From positions 62,001-126,000 of the forward strand of contig CBDHFQ010000005.1 in the NCBI GenBank assembly GCA_965262565.1: a stretch of 64,000 bases of DNA, read 5' to 3'. Positions 53,450-62,770 of this stretch are shown here, piece after piece. The translations under genes and the position numbers were made by a program. Under the pieces are notes generated by a model. The model saw only the letters and a program-made list of their open reading frames with translations. It was not told the DNA's origin and searched no databases. The stretch is from CBDHFQ01 sp965262565. GTDB taxonomy: Bacteria > Bacteroidota > Bacteroidia > J057. The first letter of the stretch is position 1. Every line of letters starts with the position of its first letter.

Positions 53450-55429
53450 ATGAAAATTGCTACACGTGTTTATTATCTGGGCTTTATCCTGATGCTGACC
53501 GTTAGCACAATATTGGGTATCAGCTTTCGATCTCCAGTTAAGGATGAAATGGCGGCCCGGCTGATAACTGAACAATTTAATGAAGGATTAACTTCTGTTC
53601 TTGAAGCCACAAAAAGTCTCCACGAAAAAGCGGTTTCTCTTGAAGAGCAGGATGAACAAAGCCTCGAAGAGCTTCAGAAGTCGCTCATTCTAGCCAGAAA
53701 TAAATTTAAAGAGATAGAATATTTACTCTCTTTTCTCTCAGAAGAATTTGTCAAGGATTGGGTAAATGGTGCACCGCTCTTAAAAATTGAGCGTAATAGT
53801 CCAAGCGTATTAACAGTCCTGGAACCGGAAGGGTTACAAATTCTCGATGAACTCATTTTTAGTGATGAGGTCTTCGACATAAAAAAAGACATTGTCCAAA
53901 AGTCTTCCAAATTAACTTCACAAATCAAGCAATATAAAAATTTCTTCTCTCAAGGTACGTTCCTGACTGATGCACAAATTTTTGATGCTACAAGAGAAGA
54001 GTTAGTTAGAATATTTACTCTGGGCCTCACCGGATTTGATACCCCTTCTTCGGGTAATAGCATGGCGGAGGCATATATTGCTATGAAGTCGTTACACAAC
54101 GCAATGTCACATTATCGCGAAAGAATAGCTAAAGTTGATGCTCAATTATACGATGACATAGATTCTCTGTTTATCGCATCCATCACACATCTACACGAAT
54201 ATCAAAATGATTTTGATACCTACGATCGACTATTTTTCCTAAAGTCATATATTAATCCATTATTCGATTTAACTGGAAAGGCTATCTATAAACTTGGGCT
54301 TCCTGTGTTAAGTAAAGCCAGCCAAATCCCTCTCTCTGTTAACTCAGAGGCTTCAAACTTATTTTCTAATGATTTTCTTTATGCGGGTGCCTTTACTGAC
54401 TATGGAGCCAGGAATGCCGATCAAAAAATTATTGAATTGGGCCGCATGTTATTTTTCGATCCAGCTTTGTCTCAAACGAACGAAAGGTCATGTGCTTCCT
54501 GTCATCAACCTGGAAAAGCCTTCACTGATGGCCTCTCCAAAAGTATAGCTACCGATTTTGAAGGAACAGTAGATAGAAATGCTCCTACCCTGATCAACTC
54601 AGTATTTGCAAAACGCTTTTTCCACGACATGCGCGCACATCAATTAGAAGGTCAAATAGAGCATGTTATAGTGGATGAAAAGGAGTTTAGAACTTCCTAT
54701 TTCAAACTATTTGAAAAGCTAATGGAAAGTAAGGAGTACATTACCCTTTTCGAAGAAGCATTTCCGGATCATCCTCAAAAACCCATTATTAATAGCTATA
54801 CTTTGCCGGTAGCCATTACGGCCTATGTAAAATCTCTTTCAAGCTTCAACTCTCCATTTGATTTATATGTTAGAGGTGAGACTGACCATATAAGTGATGA
54901 GGTAAGAAATGGATTTAATATTTTTATGGGCAAAGGCGCTTGCGGTACCTGTCATTTTGCCCCTGTATTTAATGGGACGGTTCCTCCCCGTTTTCAGGAA
55001 TCAGAATCGGAAGTATTAGGGGTACCCCTTAAACATAACATAGAAGCTCCTATATTGGATCCTGACCTTGGTCGATATGCCAATGGACGTCCTACAGAAA
55101 AAGCGAAATTTTATCAGCATTCATTTAAAACGCCTACCGTTAGGAATATCGCCTTAACTGCTCCTTATATGCATAATGGTGGCTATGAAACTCTGGAAGA
55201 AGTAATGGATTTTTATAATAGAGGAGGTGGGGCAGGAATGGGACTAGATGTTCCTTACCAGACGCTACCTTTCGATTCGCTAAGCTTACAAGCGGAAGAG
55301 ATCCATGATGTTATTTCTTTCATGGAAGCATTGACAGATACTGTAGGCTTGACAACCGCACCTTCATTTTTACCCTCATTCCCCAAAGGTTCTCCTCTAA
55401 ATGATAGAGTGGTAGGAGGAACCTATTAA
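53450..55429 (+). CDS. Diheme cytochrome c peroxidase with N-terminal helical (imelysin-like) domain
   Basis: 659 residues. An N-terminal signal or anchor (YYLGFILMLTVSTILGISF) is followed by ~270 residues of helices (FNEGLTSVLEATKSLHEKA, AYIAMKSLHNAMSHYRERI) that resemble the imelysin-like domain found ahead of some Bacteroidota peroxidases. The peroxidase part begins near residue 320 with haem sites CASCH (348-352) and a second in GACGTCHFAP, and ends with KTPTVRNIALTAPYMHNGGYETLEEVMDFYNRGG. It is separated from the PhoX gene by a terminator, so it has its own promoter. A periplasmic electron-transfer or peroxide-reducing role is expected; it is the third diheme enzyme within 8 kb. Confidence 0.88.
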   Translation: MKIATRVYYLGFILMLTVSTILGISFRSPVKDEMAARLITEQFNEGLTSVLEATKSLHEKAVSLEEQDEQSLEELQKSLILARNKFKEIEYLLSFLSEEFVKDWVNGAPLLKIERNSPSVLTVLEPEGLQILDELIFSDEVFDIKKDIVQKSSKLTSQIKQYKNFFSQGTFLTDAQIFDATREELVRIFTLGLTGFDTPSSGNSMAEAYIAMKSLHNAMSHYRERIAKVDAQLYDDIDSLFIASITHLHEYQNDFDTYDRLFFLKSYINPLFDLTGKAIYKLGLPVLSKASQIPLSVNSEASNLFSNDFLYAGAFTDYGARNADQKIIELGRMLFFDPALSQTNERSCASCHQPGKAFTDGLSKSIATDFEGTVDRNAPTLINSVFAKRFFHDMRAHQLEGQIEHVIVDEKEFRTSYFKLFEKLMESKEYITLFEEAFPDHPQKPIINSYTLPVAITAYVKSLSSFNSPFDLYVRGETDHISDEVRNGFNIFMGKGACGTCHFAPVFNGTVPPRFQESESEVLGVPLKHNIEAPILDPDLGRYANGRPTEKAKFYQHSFKTPTVRNIALTAPYMHNGGYETLEEVMDFYNRGGGAGMGLDVPYQTLPFDSLSLQAEEIHDVISFMEALTDTVGLTTAPSFLPSFPKGSPLNDRVVGGTY

Positions 55430-55454
55430 TATGACCAATATTTTGGATAAGTTT

Positions 55455-55504
55455 CTTCTACGTTTAAAGATTTAAATAAATTTTACTTTCTTTAAGCGTA
55501 GAAG
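55455..55504. promoter_or_regulatory. 15-bp inverted repeat just before the arsenate-reductase-like gene
   Basis: CTTCTACGTTTAAAG (55455-55469) is the inverse of CTTTAAGCGTAGAAG (55490-55504) at 14 of 15 positions, with a 20-nt AT-rich loop. It ends 7 bp before the ATG and no T run follows, so it is more likely an operator or a translation-blocking hairpin than a terminator. Confidence 0.6.
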
Positions 55505-55511
55505 AATTCCT

Positions 55512-56129
55512 ATGTTTCCAGAAATTGAACAATATATCGAGTCCCTACAGGAAGACCAAGTCGAAATTACTTCTGACAGGCAGCAACTGCTAGATGGACT
55601 TAAGCAATTCATTCAACAGTCCATTACTGCTGATGAGCAAGTAAGACTCATTTTTATTTGTACCCACAACTCGAGAAGAAGCCATATGGCACAGGTTTGG
55701 GCTCAAACACTTGCATCTTTTTACGATATCCCTTACGTACAAACTTATTCAGGAGGAACTGAAGCTACTGCCTTTAATCCTCATGCGATAGCAGCGTTAA
55801 AAGATTGCGGTTTTACGATAATAATGCAGGTGGAGAGTGAGAATCCAGTGTATGAAGTTTGTTTCTCAAATGAAGATCCCTCCTTGATAGCTTTTTCAAA
55901 GGTATATTCTTCCGAAGAAAATCCTCAAAAGGATTTTGCAGCTATCATGGTTTGTGATGAAGCAGATGAGGCATGTCCTGTGGTATTTGGTGCTACAAAA
56001 AGATTTTCTATTTCCTACACAGATCCAAAAGCATATGATGGAACATCTGAACAGGAAGAACAATATGCAAATACATGCAGAATAATTGCTTCAGAAATGA
56101 ACTATATTTTCTCAAGAATAAGTGTTTAA
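55512..56129 (+). CDS. Arsenate reductase-like low-molecular-weight phosphatase-fold protein
   Basis: 205 residues. After a ~44-residue extension comes the LMW-PTP P-loop IFICTHNSRRS (Cys50, Arg56 in C-x5-R). Two further cysteines, Cys148 and Cys155 in MVCDEADEACP, have the seven-residue spacing of the Cys82/Cys89 relay pair of thioredoxin-coupled ArsC, which also has a DxADxxCP context. SYTDP supplies the general acid Asp. Relatives are often annotated as protein-tyrosine phosphatases. The three-cysteine pattern favours arsenate reduction, but no arsenite exporter is nearby and the long N-terminal extension is unusual. Confidence 0.78.
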   Translation: MFPEIEQYIESLQEDQVEITSDRQQLLDGLKQFIQQSITADEQVRLIFICTHNSRRSHMAQVWAQTLASFYDIPYVQTYSGGTEATAFNPHAIAALKDCGFTIIMQVESENPVYEVCFSNEDPSLIAFSKVYSSEENPQKDFAAIMVCDEADEACPVVFGATKRFSISYTDPKAYDGTSEQEEQYANTCRIIASEMNYIFSRISV

Positions 56130-56171
56130 ATCCCAAGTTAGATTTAAATGCAAAGACTCTCAGTTTCATTT

Positions 56172-57242
56172 CTAAATTTCTACCCTATCAGAAAACATTT
56201 TGGAAGGTGTTAACTGTTCATCGGAAGACGTGTTATTAATAAAGGTTTCCTTGTTAAAATTGTATTCTTCCAGCAACTTTAATAAAATTTCCTCAGACTG
56301 TTCTGGAAAATTCGTATGCTTTGGAGGAATGTGATCAATCCAATATCGCAATCTATCAACTATGGTAGAATTAATCTTCCACATAACAGGTATCCCCATT
56401 TTTTCTAATGCCGCAGCATTACACATTTGTTCATATTGTCTTCTTGCAGGAATAGTAAACAGCTTCTTTTCCAGAAATAATGCCTCTGCAGGTGTTTCAA
56501 AACCAGCTCCAGTTAACATTCCAGTACAATTCTTAAAACTTTTGATGAATACATCGTTGTCAATGGGAAATACTTTGACATTCTTTTCCTTATACATGCT
56601 TTTTGTGTATCGGGAAAATACCTCCCATGACACATCAGGTATTTGTTGGAGATATGAAAGTAGTCTGGAATCACTAAGTGCAGGTAAGTAAACTGTATAG
56701 TGTCCCAAATCTTTTGGATCGAGGGATCTAATGCTATTTCTTATAACAGGAGTTTCGATGAACGTATCATACTTATCAAAATGAAATCCTATTGCCTTGG
56801 AAGCTGGTGCATAAAATCTCAAAATTCCTTCGCCCAGTAAATCTATCTTTCGTGGACGAGGCGTTTTTCCAGAAAGGAATGAAGCCTGATGACTTAACGC
56901 TACACAAGGAACCCTTTTTAACTTACAAGCCCATGCAGATACAGGCTCAAAATCATTTATGACTAAATCGTAATCTCTAACGGGACAAAGAATAGCTTCT
57001 TGAGTCAATTTCCCAGCAATAGCCTCCCAAAGGGTCTTACCATAATGAACTCCACCTTTCTTATTGAGTAAAAAAGAAAGCCCTCTGTATTTAAATTTTA
57101 TAGGATAAGGGAGAACGATCTCTGACTGAGTACCACTCACTAAAACATCCAGCTCACAATATTTCTTCAGAATGGGAATAAGATGCCTAGCTCTACTCAA
57201 ATGCCCATTTCCAGTACCTTGGATGGCATATAATACTTTCAT
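56172..57242 (-). CDS. Glycosyltransferase, GT28/MurG-like (GT-B fold)
   Basis: 356 residues. The start MKVLYAIQGTGNGHLSRARHLIPIL is the N-terminal loop of MurG-type GT-B enzymes, and GAGFETPAEALFLEKKLFTIPARRQYEQMCNAAALEKMGIPV is the C-terminal donor-binding motif with the conserved Glu and Gln. It belongs to the uncharacterised 'glycosyltransferase family protein' group of Bacteroidota, not MurG itself. The sugar donor and acceptor are unknown. It stands alone, 219 bp from the next gene. Confidence 0.85.
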   Translation of the reverse strand: MKVLYAIQGTGNGHLSRARHLIPILKKYCELDVLVSGTQSEIVLPYPIKFKYRGLSFLLNKKGGVHYGKTLWEAIAGKLTQEAILCPVRDYDLVINDFEPVSAWACKLKRVPCVALSHQASFLSGKTPRPRKIDLLGEGILRFYAPASKAIGFHFDKYDTFIETPVIRNSIRSLDPKDLGHYTVYLPALSDSRLLSYLQQIPDVSWEVFSRYTKSMYKEKNVKVFPIDNDVFIKSFKNCTGMLTGAGFETPAEALFLEKKLFTIPARRQYEQMCNAAALEKMGIPVMWKINSTIVDRLRYWIDHIPPKHTNFPEQSEEILLKLLEEYNFNKETFINNTSSDEQLTPSKMFSDRVEI

Positions 57243-57411
57243 GAGTATTCATTAGATTGTTAACATTAGTTAGGTAACCCCATTTGAACCGTGTTCATAC
57301 ATACTATTATACGAGCCTTAGATTTAGAAGATACTAAGTACTTCTTAACAATGCTAGTGTCCAAAGTAAAGATTTAGAAAAACCCAATTTAATTTAAAGT
57401 TAGATATTCTG

Positions 57412-57430
57412 CATGTTGGTTACCAACATG
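57412..57430. promoter_or_regulatory. Perfect 19-bp palindrome, candidate operator
   Basis: CATGTTGGTTACCAACATG has 9-bp arms around a single central T. It lies between the stop of the hypothetical gene (57462) and the glycosyltransferase start (57242). No T run follows on either strand, which argues against a terminator. The length and symmetry suit a TetR- or LacI-type dimer. Confidence 0.5.
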
Positions 57431-57461
57431 TCCCGATTTTTTATCATAAGAGTAACCAATA

Positions 57462-57815
57462 TTAACCATGTTTACGGTAGGGCATTCTCTCGTAGAAGGT
57501 TCTTACCCGGGATAACTCTTTATGAATGGTGATAAGAATGAGAATGTGGCTTAAAATTTCTGATTTTCTCTGAAAGGCATTTTGGTCTAAGACCAATTTT
57601 TCAAGCATTTCCCATCTGTTTAGACATGCTTCTCTTTCTTCTTGAGATGGTTTTCTATATCCTAATGCCTCAATATAAGAAGGATAGACAGGACTAAAAT
57701 GAAGATGGAAGAAATCAGCTTTACAGGAATCTATTACTTTTCTAAGAATTTCTTGTGAAGAAGGATCTGTATGGAGATTTTGTGCAGCTAAATATAATTG
57801 CTCTAACAATATCAT
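57462..57815 (-). CDS. Hypothetical protein
   Basis: 117 residues (MILLEQLYLAAQNLHTDPSSQEILRKVIDSCKADFFHLHFSPVY ...). Mostly helical and mildly basic at the C-terminus (RVRTFYERMPYRKHG), without signal peptide, membrane segment or recognised domain. Codon use looks like that of its neighbours, and it has a 290-bp upstream region with a symmetric site at 57899-57914, which supports it being a real, separately regulated gene. No function can be given. Confidence 0.6.
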   Translation of the reverse strand: MILLEQLYLAAQNLHTDPSSQEILRKVIDSCKADFFHLHFSPVYPSYIEALGYRKPSQEEREACLNRWEMLEKLVLDQNAFQRKSEILSHILILITIHKELSRVRTFYERMPYRKHG

Positions 57816-57898
57816 ATACTCAATTCCGTTATATTTTTACACCTTAGTACATTTTCTCTTATTATTCGATAAATAGTTTCATTCAACTAACCTATCGA

Positions 57899-57914
57899 TT
57901 TGTGTCATCACAAA
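57899..57914. promoter_or_regulatory. Palindrome TTTGTG-TCAT-CACAAA, candidate regulator site
   Basis: Perfect 6-bp arms with a 4-bp centre, about 85 bp upstream of the hypothetical gene at 57815. The TGTG-N4-CACA core is reminiscent of Crp/Fnr-type sites but has a shorter spacer than the E. coli CRP consensus. The surrounding gap 57816-58027 contains no ORF. Confidence 0.4.
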
Positions 57915-58027
57915 AATTGACATACATAATAAATAAGTTTATGTAAAATTTGTGTAATGTCAATGTAACTTCAATAATAACATTACAAAGGTAGTGTTTT
58001 AATCCCTCGATGAACAATACGAACGAC

Positions 58028-58074
58028 AAAAAAAATTAAAGCCCTCGCTTTTCATTTCTGAAAGTGAGAGCTTT
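58028..58074 (-). terminator. Intrinsic terminator of sucA
   Basis: On the minus strand a long imperfect stem (AAAGC..CTC.CTTT..CA on the plus strand, 58038-58053, with TG..AAAG.GAG.GCTTT, 58059-58074) is followed by eight Ts (58028-58035). It lies 36 bp beyond the sucA stop. Confidence 0.8.
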
Positions 58075-58109
58075 TAGCTTAGTTTCTTCGAAGACGATAT
58101 TAATTAATT

Positions 58110-60875
58110 TCAACTTTTTAATACTGCTTTTTCCGATTCCTCCACTTTAGAAAATGCCTCCTTAATGATCCTTTCCTGTTCTTCTGCATGTTGTTTATAG
58201 TATCCTGTGGCAGGACTAGGCGATGGTTTTCGACCTATTAATTTTATGGGCACATCTGTTATAACTCTTAAAATATAATCCCATGCTCCCATATTCCTCG
58301 GCTCTTCCTGAACCCAATAAAAAGGAGTATCGGCCCCATATTTTTTAATTAACTCTCTCAATCTTACCACTGGAAGTGGATATAATTGTTCCATTCTCAG
58401 TACAGCTACATCTTTATGTTCATGCTCTTGCTGATATTCCAGTAATTCATAATAGATTTTGCCACTGCACAACAACACTCTTCTGACTTTATCTACTTCT
58501 ACATAATCATCATCAATCACCTCAGTAAATCTTCCTCCAGTGGAAAAATCACTTAGTTTGCTAACAGCTCCTGGATATCGTAATAGCTTCTTAGGAGTGA
58601 AAACCACCAGAGGAATTCTAAAATCCCATGCTACCTGACGACGTAAAGCGTGAAAGAAATTAGCAGGTGTAGTACAATTGACCACTTGCATATTTTTCCT
58701 TGCACAAAGGGTCAGATATCTCTCAATTCTTGCAGAAGAGTGTTCAGGTCCCTGCCCTTCATAACCATGGGGAAGCAGAAGTATAAGTCCACTCATTCTC
58801 TGCCACTTAGTCTCTGCACTAGCAATGTACTGATCTATGACAATCTGGGCTCCATTTGCAAAATCTCCAAACTGAGCTTCCCAAATCACTACATTATTTG
58901 GATTTGCTGTAGAATAGCCGTATTCAAATCCCAAGACTCCGTATTCCGAAAGCGGAGAATTATATACTTCAAATCTGGATTGCTCTTCCTCGAGGTGATT
59001 TAATGGAGTATATTCATGTTCGGCATCTTCGCTAACTATCACAGCATGTCTGTGGGAAAAAGTTCCTCTTCTGGAATCCTGCCCGCTCAACCTTACAAAA
59101 TTCCCGTCCAGAAGTAATGTTCCATAAGCCATTAATTCCCCTAAAGCCCAATCCAGCCGATCTTCTTCTACCATTTTCATACGATCATTAAACAGCTTCC
59201 GGATTTTCTTATGAGCGTTGAAATCTTCAGGAATATCATGCAATCTGTGGAGAATCATTTTTAAGATATCCTCATTAACACCCGTATCTGGGGAGGCCTG
59301 TTCAAAGTCTTCATTAGTAACTCTTCTTATTCCAGTCCAGGTGCCCTTCAAATATGGAGCATATACTAACGCATCTTTAGCTCGAGACTCCTCAAGTTCT
59401 TCCTGTAATTCTTGTTTAAACTCTTTCTCAAGCTCTTTAGCCATATAGGATTCCACCTCTCCTGAATTTACTAACTTATCAAAATATATCTTTCGAGGAT
59501 CAGGATGTTGCTTGATTACCTTGTATAAAAGAGGTTGTGTAAAACTCGGTTCATCAGCTTCATTATGTCCGTGTCTTCTGTAACTTAGTAAGTCGATAAA
59601 GACATCTCTGTTAAATGTCTGGCGAAATTCCATAGCCATTTCAACAGCAAATACGACGGCTTCCACATCATCACCATTTACATGAAATACAGGAGATTGT
59701 GTTACTTTTGCTACATCTGTACAATAGGTACTCGATCTTCCATCAATATAATTCGTGGTAAAACCGACCTGATTATTTATAACAATATGGATAGTTCCTC
59801 CGGTTTTATATCCTTCCAGCAAAGACATTTGAATAACTTCATATACTACTCCCTGGGAAGAAATAGCTGCATCTCCATGAATGAGAATGGGAGCTAATTT
59901 ATTGTAATCACTGTGAAATTTATGATCTAACTTAGCACGTGCCGCACCCTGAACTACTGGATCCACCGCTTCCAAATGCGAAGGATTTGACATTAAACTC
60001 AAGTGTACTTTCTTTCCAGAGCTTGTTGTAACATCACTAGAGAACCCCAAATGATATTTTACGTCTCCCTGAAAAACAGATTCAGCATGCTCCGTTCCCT
60101 CAAATTCAGAGAATATTTCGTCATATTCCTTTTTTAACACATTAGAAAGTACATTCAAACGTCCTCTATGTGCCATTCCTATAACAAACTCTTCCAATCC
60201 TAGATCTGCCCCTTTTTCTATAATAGCATCCATAGCAGGGATCAACGTCTCAGCCCCCTCCAGAGAGAATCTTTTTTGACCAACGAACTTTGTTCCTAAA
60301 AACTTTTCAAAAATGACAGCCTGATTTAATCTGCTCAATAGATGTCTCTTCTTTTCCAATGAAAAATCAGGCATATTTTGCGTAGCTTCCATTCTATCTC
60401 TAAGCCAACTCACGATTTCAGGCCTTCGGATGTAATTATATTCAGCTCCTATCGTGCGGCAGTAAGTAGTTTTAAGAATTTGGATAATATCTGATAACTT
60501 AGCTGGACCTATACCTATCTCTACTCCTGCCTGAAAAACCGTATCCAAATCCTCGTTGGTCAACCCAAAAACATCCAAATCAAGATTAGGTTCATATTTG
60601 CGGCGTTCTCTAACCGGATTTGTTTGCGTAAATAAATGCCCTCTGGTGCGGTAACCATTAATTAAGTTTAATACGTTAATCTCCTTAGAAGCAGTATTCA
60701 CAGCAGGTATTCCCGTCGTAGATAGCCCATTTCCATGTCGATTTCCAAATTCAAAGCCCGCAAAAAATCTTTTCCAATCTTCCGACACTGATTCAGGATT
60801 AGCTTTATAAGCTCGATATATATTGTCTATATACTCTGGGGTAGCATTACTTAGAAAGGTTAATGAAGATGTCAT
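58110..60875 (-). CDS. sucA: 2-oxoglutarate dehydrogenase E1 component
   Basis: 921 residues, full length for the family. The N-terminal segment FLSNATPEYIDNIYRAYKANPESVSEDWKRFFAGF fits the E2-binding/NTD region. The thiamine-diphosphate fold shows GMAHRGRLNVLSNVLKK, HGDAAISSQGVVYEV, NNQVGFTT, DLLSYRRHGHNEADEPSFTQP, and later DSRRGTFSHRHAV and PHGYEGQGPEHSSARIERYL. It decarboxylates 2-oxoglutarate in the TCA cycle and works with SucB and Lpd. No sucB follows: a terminator closes the gene, so it is monocistronic here. Confidence 0.97.
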   Translation of the reverse strand: MTSSLTFLSNATPEYIDNIYRAYKANPESVSEDWKRFFAGFEFGNRHGNGLSTTGIPAVNTASKEINVLNLINGYRTRGHLFTQTNPVRERRKYEPNLDLDVFGLTNEDLDTVFQAGVEIGIGPAKLSDIIQILKTTYCRTIGAEYNYIRRPEIVSWLRDRMEATQNMPDFSLEKKRHLLSRLNQAVIFEKFLGTKFVGQKRFSLEGAETLIPAMDAIIEKGADLGLEEFVIGMAHRGRLNVLSNVLKKEYDEIFSEFEGTEHAESVFQGDVKYHLGFSSDVTTSSGKKVHLSLMSNPSHLEAVDPVVQGAARAKLDHKFHSDYNKLAPILIHGDAAISSQGVVYEVIQMSLLEGYKTGGTIHIVINNQVGFTTNYIDGRSSTYCTDVAKVTQSPVFHVNGDDVEAVVFAVEMAMEFRQTFNRDVFIDLLSYRRHGHNEADEPSFTQPLLYKVIKQHPDPRKIYFDKLVNSGEVESYMAKELEKEFKQELQEELEESRAKDALVYAPYLKGTWTGIRRVTNEDFEQASPDTGVNEDILKMILHRLHDIPEDFNAHKKIRKLFNDRMKMVEEDRLDWALGELMAYGTLLLDGNFVRLSGQDSRRGTFSHRHAVIVSEDAEHEYTPLNHLEEEQSRFEVYNSPLSEYGVLGFEYGYSTANPNNVVIWEAQFGDFANGAQIVIDQYIASAETKWQRMSGLILLLPHGYEGQGPEHSSARIERYLTLCARKNMQVVNCTTPANFFHALRRQVAWDFRIPLVVFTPKKLLRYPGAVSKLSDFSTGGRFTEVIDDDYVEVDKVRRVLLCSGKIYYELLEYQQEHEHKDVAVLRMEQLYPLPVVRLRELIKKYGADTPFYWVQEEPRNMGAWDYILRVITDVPIKLIGRKPSPSPATGYYKQHAEEQERIIKEAFSKVEESEKAVLKS

Positions 60876-61237
60876 TCGGATATGTTTTTTGTTGTAAAGT
60901 ATTTCGTTTTATTTTTTTAATAATATGCTTTTTATATATTCTTATATTATATAATTTACTCCCTACTAAACTAAATTTCAATCTTTTAGATTGTAAAATT
61001 AAGAAAAAACTAGAACGATTAATATCATTTTTTTCATGTGCATTCACACATTTTCCTACATAGATAATATCTTTTTTCTACCATTAAAGTGGTACTACTT
61101 CAAAAATCATACGTTAGTATAAAAAATCAGATGATGATTACAAAACGAGGGGTTCACTATCAATGTTGTTACTATATTTCTTCAGTGATTTAGTCATCTA
61201 TTGAAAATGCTGGACAAAACTCATATATTATTGATGT
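60876..61237. other. Intergenic gap between divergent sucA and S41 peptidase genes (362 bp)
   Basis: Very AT-rich. Two overlapping 66-codon frames on opposite strands are low-complexity and not believable. A TATATTTC at 61173-61180 is a 7/8 match to TAnnTTTG on the plus strand without a suitable -33 box. No RNA or repeat structure is seen. Confidence 0.5.
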
Positions 61238-62770
61238 ATGAAACAAAAGCTTTACTCCATCCATTTATTTTATAGCGTATTTTTAGGTTTCCTGATCATC
61301 TTTGGATTAGAAATCCCTCATCTTCGCGCACAATTCGAAGGAGTAGAATTATTGAGTCCTTCTCAGATGCGTGAAGATGTCGATTCTTTAAAAAGTTATT
61401 TATTTCATACGCATACAGATCCGTTTCAGTATACCTCAAGAGAGATACTGGATGAAGCATTTCACAAACTGGACAATACTATTCAAAAGAGTCTGGCTAC
61501 CTGGGAATTTTATCTGGCATTAAATGAAGTCCTGGTCCAGATTAAGGATATTCATACTCGGATGTGGTTACCCTCCAGATTAGATGAATATGCTCAGAAT
61601 GGAGGATATTATCTCCCTTTATCAGTGAGTTATCTGGATTCAGACATATATATACTAGAAGATGGTGAAGAAATTATACCAATGGGCAGTAAACTCGTCA
61701 GCATAAACCGTTTTCCTATTGATACTATCATTAACAAACTCTTTAACCTACAATACGCTGACGGTTATGCGGATCATATCTCCAGAAAAATGCTCGAACA
61801 AAATTTTCGTAGGCATCTCTCCTGGATACTATCAGTAAAACAGTGGAACAGCATCTCCTATATACCTCCTGATCAGCAAGATACCCTATTTATCAATTAT
61901 CCGGCCTATCACTGGGGAGAATGGACGCCGAGTGTCAAAAAAAGTCTCACAACGAGAAAACTCAATTATTTTTTTCATATCCTTTCAGATCACAAGACAG
62001 CTTACCTTAGGATTGCTTCTTTTTCAAAAGGGAACAGTCGTCAGTATAAACAGTTTTTAAAAAAAGCTTTTAGATCTATACAAGAGTCCCATATTACAGA
62101 CTTAATCATTGATTTACGAGATAACCGAGGAGGGTATGTCGACAGAGGATCAGAATTAATATCTTATCTGGCACCTGAACCATTCTTATTTGTTTCCCAT
62201 AGTGTCGTACGTTCTAGCCGATTGCTTAGTCAAAAGGTCACTTCTCAAACCAATTGGTATAAATTTCCCATTAAACCCTTTAAAAAGCCTTTCGATAGAA
62301 AATTAATGGGATGTAGCAGGAAATTACCAGGAACGTATGATACACTTTATTGGGAACCACAAAATATAAAAAATCCCAAGCTTCATTTTGATGGCAATAC
62401 CTATCTGCTGGTCAATGGACTTTCCATGTCTAATGCAGCATTAACCCACCATGCTTTACATAGATTGGATTTAGCTACTATTATAGGAGAACCCAGTGGC
62501 TGCACAGGAAATGCTACTTTCGGACATGCCGCACGGTTTATCTTGCCAAATAGCAAATTAAAGGGAAGTATTTCGACCTTGCGCATATATTCTAACAGAG
62601 GGGAATTCGAAATTGATCCCTATCCGCTGGAACCTGACTATCTGGTTCCCGATAAACTTACTGATCTTATAAGAGGTCATGATACACAGCTCACATTTGC
62701 TCTTTCCCTGATTCACTCGTCGGGTATCTCTCACTATTCTCCGCAAAATGCTGAAAATGAGAACAAATAA
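61238..62770 (+). CDS. Secreted S41-family (C-terminal processing-like) peptidase
   Basis: 510 residues with a signal peptide (SVFLGFLIIFGLEIPHLRA). A helical N-terminal domain (~30-120) is followed by a PDZ-like region (YLPLSVSYLDSDIYILEDGEEIIPMGSKLVSINRFPIDTI) and the S41 core: TDLIIDLRDNRGGYVDRG, then YLLVNGLSMSNAALTHHAL with the expected nucleophilic Ser, and IIGEPSGCTGNATFG. The Lys of the classical Ser-Lys CTP dyad is not present in that last motif, as in the non-CTP S41 branch that uses another base. It is predicted to be periplasmic or exported; the substrate is unknown. Confidence 0.83.
   Translation: MKQKLYSIHLFYSVFLGFLIIFGLEIPHLRAQFEGVELLSPSQMREDVDSLKSYLFHTHTDPFQYTSREILDEAFHKLDNTIQKSLATWEFYLALNEVLVQIKDIHTRMWLPSRLDEYAQNGGYYLPLSVSYLDSDIYILEDGEEIIPMGSKLVSINRFPIDTIINKLFNLQYADGYADHISRKMLEQNFRRHLSWILSVKQWNSISYIPPDQQDTLFINYPAYHWGEWTPSVKKSLTTRKLNYFFHILSDHKTAYLRIASFSKGNSRQYKQFLKKAFRSIQESHITDLIIDLRDNRGGYVDRGSELISYLAPEPFLFVSHSVVRSSRLLSQKVTSQTNWYKFPIKPFKKPFDRKLMGCSRKLPGTYDTLYWEPQNIKNPKLHFDGNTYLLVNGLSMSNAALTHHALHRLDLATIIGEPSGCTGNATFGHAARFILPNSKLKGSISTLRIYSNRGEFEIDPYPLEPDYLVPDKLTDLIRGHDTQLTFALSLIHSSGISHYSPQNAENENK

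Noticed and set aside
61238..62770. Inactive S41 peptidase because the CTP-type Lys is missing
   Set aside because: The nucleophile Ser motif is intact and the GEPxG motif without Lys occurs in an established branch of the S41 family, so loss of activity cannot be claimed.
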